Below are positions 49,000 to 57,700 of a DNA stretch of 64,000 nt, piece by piece. Numbering within the stretch: position 1 is the first letter of the stretch; each line of letters opens with the position of its first letter. The notes beneath the pieces are model-generated. The model saw only the letters and a program-made list of their open reading frames with translations. It was not told the DNA's origin and ran no database searches. The translations under genes and the position numbers were made by a program. Source of the DNA: Xanthostigma xanthostigma (taxonomy: Eukaryota; Arthropoda; Insecta; Raphidioptera; Raphidiidae); NCBI GenBank assembly GCA_963575645.1, contig OY754466.1, forward strand, positions 7,852,001-7,916,000, read 5' to 3'.

Positions 49000-49749
49000 A
49001 TGTCAGACGATTGTGGCGGTGGCGATAGTGGTGGCGGAGGGTGTGATAGTGGAGGAGGAGGGTGTGATAGTGGAGGAGGAGGAAGTGATACATGTGGAAC
49101 TACCGACTCCGGCGGAGGAAGCATTGCTTGCGAAACTACTGACACCGGTGGAGGAACCGCTTTTTGCGGAACAGCAGATAGCGGAGGTAATAGCGACAAT
49201 AACCATCATGGTGGTGGTAATGACACTGCAACCGTTTGTTATGATACAGGAGGTAATAATGACAATAGCAAGGATGTAAACCACGGATCCTATTTTGGCG
49301 GGAAAGACGAAAACGGGGCACATTTTAACAAAATAAATTGTAAAGGGGAAAACAATGGCAGCAACAATGAAAATGAAATTCGAAGTTTTAATGAAGAAAA
49401 TCGCGGTGGTTTACTCAACAATGATAGTGATATAGGAGTAATCAGTGAAATTGCCAAGAATTTTGATGGTGGCGTTGCAAGAAATCTTAGTCAAATAAGT
49501 GATCACGAAAGCATTTTCGATACTGGTTTAACTGGAACCAATAGTTATAATACTTATTATTATGACAATATTTATGATGATACTAACGACTATGCCACTG
49601 ATTCTCCGAAATGCTGGAAATCTTGTAAAAGGGGAGTAAGACGAATGTTTTACAGATTTTGTAAATGCGGTTGTTGCGAAGAAAACGGAGAGGAAATCGA
49701 ATTGGAAACGGAGAGAAAACAGTGGGAACGATTTCCGCAAAAATCATAA
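49000..49749 (+). CDS. MSD-family Gly/Cys/Asn-rich protein
   Basis: 249 residues, single exon. It begins MSDDCGGGDSGGGGCDSGGG and continues with (D/T)(S/T)GGG units containing spaced cysteines up to about residue 85. An Asn/Glu-rich middle follows (residues about 86-160), then a more ordered part with GVISEIAKNFDGG, a Tyr/Asp-rich stretch (YNTYYYDNIYDDTNDY) and a basic Cys motif, PKCWKSCKRGVRRMFYRFCK, ending in CGCC. The tail is acidic then charged, ending FPQKS, so unlike gene 1 there is no CaaX box. The basic/aromatic Cys stretch could sit on a membrane with palmitoylated cysteines. Shared start, composition and position indicate common descent with the neighbours. Function unknown. Confidence 0.75.
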   Translation: MSDDCGGGDSGGGGCDSGGGGCDSGGGGSDTCGTTDSGGGSIACETTDTGGGTAFCGTADSGGNSDNNHHGGGNDTATVCYDTGGNNDNSKDVNHGSYFGGKDENGAHFNKINCKGENNGSNNENEIRSFNEENRGGLLNNDSDIGVISEIAKNFDGGVARNLSQISDHESIFDTGLTGTNSYNTYYYDNIYDDTNDYATDSPKCWKSCKRGVRRMFYRFCKCGCCEENGEEIELETERKQWERFPQKS

Positions 49750-51565
49750 ACACGAATTCTATTTCACGTATTTATTGGCTTTTTTTATGTGCCTTATCGT
49801 TGTTTCGAATTAAATTCGAATTGTGTTTACAAAAAAGCTAAGCTTGTTTTCTGTGTGAATTTTTCGCTTGATAATACTTTGTGTTTGTATACAATATATT
49901 TTTTGCACGATCATTATAAAATAACTGCTTCTCATGTCTGTATAGCGGTAGTAAAATGACCCATTTCGCGCTAGTGCGCAAAGTAAAATAAAAGAAATGC
50001 TATTTTACCAATCCAGTGGTAAATGAGCAACAGAGACAGTAAATTAGGTGTTGTCTTCGTAAACAATTAAAATAGATTTCAATATGGCCGGAACAATCTC
50101 AGTTATTTAGTTATAATTTACATTGATAATCTCATTGAAAAATTGGATTTTAATTACATTGTTGATGAGTTTGTTTTAAAAAATTCCCAGCGTCGAACGT
50201 TTGCACTCAGTAAACATAATATATCCAATAAAAATTTAAAACTATAATTACAATATAATTATCGAATGTTTTTCTATAATTAGTTTTAAAATTTATACCG
50301 CTCACCAGGTCACAATGTATCTACATTTTAATGTGAAAGAATTGTTTCAATAAACAAAAAAAAATAGTTCATATTTCTTATCTATAAACTTGAAAAAAAA
50401 ATAAAATACTTCACTTTTGAGGTAATATTTCCGGGAATATTGTTTGATATTGGCTTGGCTGTTTAAAAATAATTACTTATTTTATTTGGAAAGATCTTGG
50501 CGTCATCGTTGTTCGTCGAAAACAGTAAAATACCGTGAAAGAGAACTAATTTTATTAGACTGAGAGAGAAAAAACGATAAAAAAACTATTTAAACACTGT
50601 GGCGTACCACCTGTGATTTCGACACTATAATACTATTAAATAAGAAATCAAACACCTCATCTTTTCTTAAGTCCATGTATTTTTATATTACACAGGTAAT
50701 ATAGTAATGTAACACGTTAGTAACAAGCAATAAGCTTGAGAATATTCTATCAAATTACTTAGTACGTCTTATAAGTAAAATAATATTCAATAAGGTTGCG
50801 CCATTGGTACAGTAGCCACTAGCTTTTGTTTACGAAATCAACCGATTTATTGAGTCGTGAAACTCCGTCATATTTGTGGGTTTGACTGTGGAAGCGACTG
50901 CTGTCTACTCTATTCTATTCAGTATTCAGTGCATAGAAATTAGGAAATATTCATTGCTATCAACTTTTCGGTGTTTACCGAACAAGTTTTTGTGTTATTT
51001 TGTTTCAAAAACTACGCTTCCACATTATATAACTTTTGTTTTGTTATAAGTTCACAAAAAATATATTGTAAAATTTGTTATAAAATTTGAAGTGTTTTAA
51101 AAGTGCTACCGAATTTATTTAAATTCTGCTTTGTTAATTGCTATCAAATTTGATTATCTCAAAATTAACCACAAACATTTTTATGTTACTTATAATTTTT
51201 TATTTCCACATGGTTATAATTTAAAAATGTGTATACAATAATATTGGATTCAATTGTAGATTATAGACGCTCGAAAACTCAACATTTTTAATTTATATTC
51301 AAGCATTTCGTATTGTCACTTGCAGTCTAACTTAATTTAATGTTTTGTGACTTAAACATTTTTTTAATTAGTAGTTATACTAATATTATTATTAATATGT
51401 GCCTATAAAAATATTAAATAATATATTCCATAGCTTTGTGTGCCTTTTAAGAATTTAATATCGATATCTGATACCGCGATACCTACTTAAGATACCATAA
51501 AATTTAAATATACGCTTCGAATAAATTATTTGTAATACCTATTGATAACTGTATACGTTTACACG
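49750..51565. other. Spacer between MSD genes 2 and 3
   Basis: AT-rich, no gene seen. Initiator-like TATTCAGTATTCAGTGC lies near 50918-50935, far from the gene 3 start; if used, a long leader or an intron would be needed. Confidence 0.4.
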
Positions 51566-51892
51566 ATGTCCGATTGTGGAGATTGCGGTGGAGATTGCGG
51601 TGATTGTGGTGATTGTGGAGATTGCGGTGATTGTGGTGATTGCGGTGATTGCGGAGGAGACTGTTCAAACTGTTGCTGCAATAGTTGCGATGGTTGCTGT
51701 GGGAATGGAGATTGTGGAGGCTGGATTTGGTATTGGCTATGCTGCGAATGGATAGATTGTTGTATAGATTGCACTTTATGCTGTTGCGCTTCAACACCCG
51801 GACCTCCGCCTCCGACGCAATTACCGGCACAACAGAAAAAGAATGAAGAAATCGAACCGGAAGAAGAGCCCATCACGACTCAGCCGAGATAG
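51566..51892 (+). CDS. MSD-family Asp-Cys-Gly repeat protein
   Basis: 108 residues, single exon. MSDCGDCGGDCGDCGDCG continues as about nine DCG triplets to residue 34, followed by NCCCNSCDGCC, an aromatic stretch GGWIWYWLCCEW, then IDCCIDCTLCCC. The end is Pro-rich and then acidic (PGPPPPTQLPAQQKK, EEIEPEEEP). About 30% of the first 75 residues are Cys. The Trp/Cys block is hydrophobic enough to be a palmitoylated membrane anchor. The pattern recalls, without homology, the Cys-Gly-Pro repeat sperm proteins of Drosophila; metal binding or disulphide crosslinking are alternatives. The ATG at 51566 is chosen because it gives the MSD start shared with the two upstream genes. AATAAA at 51988-51993. 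Confidence 0.75.
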   Translation: MSDCGDCGGDCGDCGDCGDCGDCGDCGDCGGDCSNCCCNSCDGCCGNGDCGGWIWYWLCCEWIDCCIDCTLCCCASTPGPPPPTQLPAQQKKNEEIEPEEEPITTQPR

Positions 51893-52111
51893 TACAATGA
51901 ATCGGATTAACAATCTGATCGGGAGTTAATTATATTTTTCTTAAAATCGATTTTTTTTATTAATTTAAGACCATAATTGTTGAACAAAATAAAAATTTAG
52001 TTGGTACTTCTACCAACTGTCAGATTAAGAGCTGGAAACTAAAAGTTTTTAATAGCTGATTCTCTCGTTTAATTACAAACTGGTTTGATTTTTCGTATGA
52101 AACATTTTAAC

Positions 52112-52639
52112 TAGTGATGTGCCGGATCGTTAAAAATGTATATCCGCGGATACGGATCTGAATACGGATATTTGGTTTCAAGATCCGCGGATACAGATAC
52201 GGATCTTAACTTTCTTAAAGTACGCGGCGGAAAATATTGCACATCGAACTTTGGAAAGAGACTATCTGTTATGGGAAAAAATTATTGAACTCTTTAAGAG
52301 TTAACTCTCATAACAAATTGTCTCTTTCCAAAGATCGATGTGATATATCTCATTATAAAGATAGTTTTTTAGTACCTTTGAGTTATGTACTATTGGTATG
52401 GTACTCACTACGATAAATGTTTGCAATATAAAGGTGCCAAATGCGATTTTAAAAAATAAAAAATAATCTGAATGGAATTTAACAGTTATTCATTATTACC
52501 TAATCACCTATATATACCTATAAAATTTCATCTATGAATTGAAAATTAATAAGGTAAAAGATCCGCCAAAAACTAACGGATACGGATACGGATCTTTCTT
52601 CTCCCTCGGATACGAATACAGATATCCGGCACACCACTA
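52112..52639. mobile_element. hAT MITE with TAGTGATGTGCCGGA ends
   Basis: Inverted ends TAGTGATGTGCCGGA and its near inverse, exact 8-bp TSD ATTTTAAC (52104-52111 and 52640-52647). Subterminal parts are built of GCGGATACGGAT-type short repeats on both sides. No gene inside. Confidence 0.9.
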
Positions 52640-52652
52640 ATTTTAACACATT

Positions 52653-52731
52653 AAGGCCTAGTTTATATGAGAGGCGTTCAACGCGCGTTGGGCCAACGCG
52701 CGTTGAACGCTCTTCATGTGTGCTAGGCCTA
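52653..52731. repeat. 79-bp hairpin mini-element
   Basis: Core palindrome 52674-52710: GCGTTCAACGCGCGTTGG, one base, then its exact inverse. The outer arms are TAGGCCTAG-like with mismatches. The whole element is a single foldback. Confidence 0.85.
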
Positions 52732-52739
52732 AAACTGAT

Positions 52740-54540
52740 ATGAGGATCAGACCAAGTTGCAAATTATGACCATAAATTTAATATTTTTCATATTTATTTC
52801 AAAGAACAAATAAGTAGTAACATGGCAAGAATAAAAATGTGGTGTTGAGTTATATTCCATTTAAATGAAATTAAAATATACGTCTTTTTATCAATATATT
52901 GAGAAATTTAACTAACACGATGTCTTCTGTTATACGCTCAAAACACGGAGATGAGTGATTAAGTTTTGTAATGACAAAAAATAGTTTGTTTTTTTTCTGT
53001 CAAATGAATATCTTTAATTTTGCTCAAAAGTATTTTATATTGCATGAAACATTATTTTTCATCTGATTTTATACATATAAAATTATTGTATTTTTGATAA
53101 CGGACATAAAATAATTGAAAAGTATCTTGAATATTATCTTAAATTTGTTTCATTGTGTCTCAAATATATATTATGTATTCTATTTTATATCATGTACTTA
53201 TTTTGTATACTTTTTATATTATATTGTATAATACTTATATTAAAATATAAATTTATCTTCCATTTTAACATTAAAAACCTGCTTTCAAATTATTAACAAT
53301 TGCCAGTTGCAAAATTGCAATTTATGAACTACTTCCTTACGAATCCTAACACATCCCTCTTCTGTCAGTAATAACCCAAACCTTTATTATGTTATCATAC
53401 ATACTTTAAGCATGACGAAAACTTTTAACGGCTCCAAATGATTGTATAACTATTCAGAATTGCCACCTCTTATTTGTTTTAACATTTTTTTCATATCGAA
53501 TCCATCAATCATCACAGACCTTGTCCAATCATAGACGGGTAGACATGAGGCTTGACTATTATTAACAATTTTAATTTTGACTACTTATTATATACCACAG
53601 AATCCCGTCATAAAACAGTTTGGTCCTAATATGATTTTCCTTTTTTAACCGACTTAAAAAAGGGGGGGTTCTCTATTCGATTGTATTTTTTTTTTGTCTG
53701 TCCGCCGATATCTTCACCGGCTATGAACCGATTTCAACGATTCTTCTTTTTACAAACAGCACTCCAGTATATTGGGTGGCCTACCATAAAGGTATTAAAA
53801 GCGCAAAACTAACAAAGATTCTACTATTGCTAACGTGCTTTTCTGGGCATCAACAATTATTTTTTTAAGTAAAACTTCTGGCACGGTCGGGTTAAATCGA
53901 TTCATGAGATTGAGAGTGTAACGAAACGTTGCAGCACAAATGCACGTATACTACAAAAAACAACCGGACAAGATTGTGCTATAGTGGCTGCCTTGTAACC
54001 TAAAGATCGTAGATTCGATCCCGACGGCTTTTTTTTTGTTTTTAACAATTATACCAGGTTTACTTTTGCAGTATGTAGTCTAAAATACACAGTCTTATTT
54101 GCAGTAGGTACTACATTTGAAAATTTTTACTTAAAATGTGTTTTTTTTATCGGCAGTTTGATTTTATTCGTGAAAGCTTTTTTGTTGTAAAAAGTCGTTG
54201 ATTGTAAATTTCAACGGTTTCAATCTACAATTATTTGAATAAACAATTATTGTTATTGGTAGGTGCTGCCACAGGCGGTTGATTTGAAAACTATAATTTA
54301 AATGTCCACTAATGATCTCTTGTGATGTACATTGCACAGATAATATTGCTTAATTTGAAGTATGTAGTTGCCGCTTTCACTTAATCATTTTTATTTTTAA
54401 TATTTTATACCAATGAGATCCCTTTATAAATAAGCGAATTCAATAATTTCATAAAAACAAAAACATTCGTTGTCAATTTTTTGCAACAATTTCCACAAGA
54501 AATTTCAAACTAAAACGCAATTTTTAAGCACTCTACAGCG
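52740..54540. other. AT-rich spacer with SINE-like pieces
   Basis: At 53645 a segment begins TTTAACCGACTTAAAAAAGG and continues with CCGGCTATGAACCGATTTCA, a common interspersed-repeat motif. A tRNA-like stretch at 53978-54028 (GTGGCTGCCTTGTAACC, then B-box-like GTAGATTCGATCCC) follows. No gene seen. Confidence 0.5.
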
Positions 54541-54740
54541 CATGCTCAGTAGAAGAACGTCGTAGGACGTCGTTCTGGCGTCGCGGTGTCGCTTGTCGGT
54601 GACTTCATTTTCGAAACGTCAATAATTACCGTCTGTGAGACTTTTCCACGTTGCGCCGGCATCAGATTGAAAACTACATCGCAGTAAACTGTACGTTTTT
54701 TGTTTTTGAAACAAAAATAAAATAAATCAGCCCACTCGAG
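54541..54740 (+). promoter_or_regulatory. Promoter / 5' leader of the synaptobrevin-like gene
   Basis: A CpG-richer patch (TCGTAGGACGTCGTTCTGG and CGTCGCGGTGTCGCTTG) stands out in AT-rich surroundings, just before a strong donor. The transcription start is not marked by a clear TATA box. Confidence 0.45.
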
Positions 54741-57700
54741 ATGTAAGTACAATTACTTTATTTTGAGATGTAAGTACAATTACTTTATTTTCAACCGTGA
54801 TGTGATCTTCCAATAGTCATATGGACCATTCTTAAATAATAATTATCAAACATCTTGTTGATTTTGATATTGCTTACAAATATGATTATTAAAAATTTAC
54901 ATCAATTTTATGATTTCCGATATCTAGCTTCAATTTTGCGATAATCTTATTGTATATGCCAAAAGTTATCAATATGGATCAAAAGTAGCGCCAATAAGAT
55001 AATTTAACAAAATCTTTTTACTGCCTATAAATATTCTGTTATATGTTTTTTGGAGATAAGTACCTAACTTAGTTTTTTAAAATGATGTATGATGGAGAAT
55101 CATTTTTAACTTTTCACATATTCCAAAGTATGTCGCCTTCAGACTTCAGACTGATATTGCAACATCCATCGATTTTTTTTATTGCTTAGAAAACAAGCCA
55201 TGAAGTTTTCATCGAATATGATAAAAATAATCATTTTAACACAGATAAAAAAGCCATAAAACAATATTTGGGAGAAACGAAAACAGGATAAAAAGTCACG
55301 TTTAAAAAAAAAACGACTGCTTTAGACCACACGACTGAAGTAAAACTTCTTCCTGCCATAATTTGTTATTATTCACCCGTAAATTCACAAAATATTAACT
55401 TTAAAATGAATTTACAATTTTAGTCACTTTAAACGTAGAATATTTAATGTATTGAACAAAATATTAATTTATAAAATTGTTCAAGAACGAAATGAACAGT
55501 CTAATGTAAGAAGAAAGAAATATAAACATAAAGATAATGAAAACAAAAATAATACATTGCAATTACTTAGCTCTCGTTGGATTTTAAGCGTATAAAATAT
55601 TATTTAAAGTAGGTTTACAAAACTTTTTTCTGTCACCCGATAGCGCCACTTGCAAGTAAAGTATGTGTCATTCTATTGTTAGTACTACTTATATTTTCGG
55701 CCACCTGATGACGCCACTAGCCAGTGAAGTATTTGTCATCCTCTTTCTATCTTCACTAACTTATATCCCCCTCTCAACTTCCGTTCGCCTCGCCCAATCA
55801 CACTTCCGTAAATCTCTCGTCAGGCATTTACCAGCTTACTCCCCCAGTCAAGCGTGCGTAAGAAGTTTTTAACTTAAAAAATATTTTATGAAGTCGAAGT
55901 CGTTTAAAGATGATTTCTAAAAATATCAACTGTGACGTACGGATAACTGATGCTCATTTCAACTTAATGTCACTACTCGTCTGTAATATATCGTATTTCG
56001 CCACTCAAGGGCATAGATATGGGGGGTAAAGAGGGTAATTACCCCCCAGGATCGTAATAATAAGGAAATAAAACTGAAAATAATACGAATACCTGGCTAA
56101 ACAATAAAATTTAGAAATTCTTTTTGAACAGGAATTTGTAAAATTAGTTTGGGAATTAATATTTTGCTTGACACCGTCCTTTGTAAGTATTCTTGTGTGA
56201 TATCAATAAAACTTACAAAAAATGTTGACTTTTTTGCTTTACCCCCCAGAAAAAAAACTATCTACGCCCTTGACGCTACTAGATATTATACAACCTGCTA
56301 TTGTAAATACCAAGTCCCGAATACGGGTCATCTTCGATCGGGATGAAACTTTTGGCATTTGTTTGACCTTGATGGGACATGAAAAAGCCCAAAGGAATTT
56401 TTGCCGCAAGTACTTCATAACATTGCTAGAGGAGTTTAAAGTTTTTACCGTTTTAAAATCGTTAACCCCGGCAATCATGAGTCCTAGGCAGATGGAGACA
56501 CAGTGCCGGGTTAACCTATAAGCAATTTAAGCAATTGCTTAGGGCATCACATCTCAGGGGGCACCAAGAAGCACCACTCAGAAATGAAAAGTACATCACT
56601 AAACCGTGTCAACATTTTTTTTTCTTTTTGTCATGTTATCAAAAATTTTATTTACTGATATAAAACTGTCTTTAGAAGTATAAAAGTTAAAAATAAATAA
56701 TTATTTATTATTGAAAATGAAAACAAAAAAACATTTTTTCAATTAGTTCAATTTTTCTAGTTTTAAAGTTTTGAAACTTTTTTTCTATTAATTGTATAAA
56801 AATGCCCGATTTTATAGACACCCAAATTTTCAATGGGAGCATTGATTGTAAACTTCAATTTTTTTCTTAAAAATCTATGCTTTTTAACTTTTTTCCATCA
56901 ATTTGAATTTTTTTATAAACTAGACATATTAGAGATGGGGCCCATAAGCAAGAAATGCTTAGGGCATCAAGGAGTCTTAATCCGGCACTGGAGACACTAT
57001 GAAACATAGATGGGACAATCCCCTACATTCTCCAGAATGTACCGCAATATCTCGCCGTTTAAAATTTGCGCAGGACTTCAAATGCCTGATGCCCTACCTG
57101 AAATTTAATTCTAGGTACGACTATATACCTATTAGTGAATAAATCGGCCCTGCATAAAACCAACTAATTATTATCTAATAGTCAAGCGAAACTGATAAGA
57201 GATACTAAGTGCTAATTAAATAATCAATATTTTTTTCATTTATGTAAAATTATCTACATACATTTTTGTTTACTATATTACCGTTGATAAAGAAACCCGT
57301 TACCTCCACCATCAAGATTTAATTTGCAAATCGAATTTAAAATTCCGTTTTCTTCCAGATTTTTCGAATATTTTTTGTAATACTTCTAAAATTGTTTGTC
57401 TGATTATTTATTTTACACCACTCGAAAACGACTGAACCGATTTGATGAAATTTCGCATTCTACCCGAGCGAAACTGGACCGAAAAGCTAGTAGCACATAG
57501 TCAATGTGTACGAAACATTAATCAGTTGCTAATCAGTTACACGCCTCCATTTTATAGAAACTGACTCGAGCGAAACCGGGTCTATAGACCTAAATCTGTT
57601 CTGTATGTCGAATTCACCCGGGCGAAACTGGGCCGGTCAGTTATCATAGATCTCCATAATAGCGAGTGCTAGCCACTTAACGATTTCGTTACTATAACGA

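Noticed and set aside
49003-49323. Antisense and alternate-frame open stretches over the MSD genes
   Set aside because: They are caused by GGN/GAN repeat codons; the MSD frames have shared starts and stops after sensible tails.
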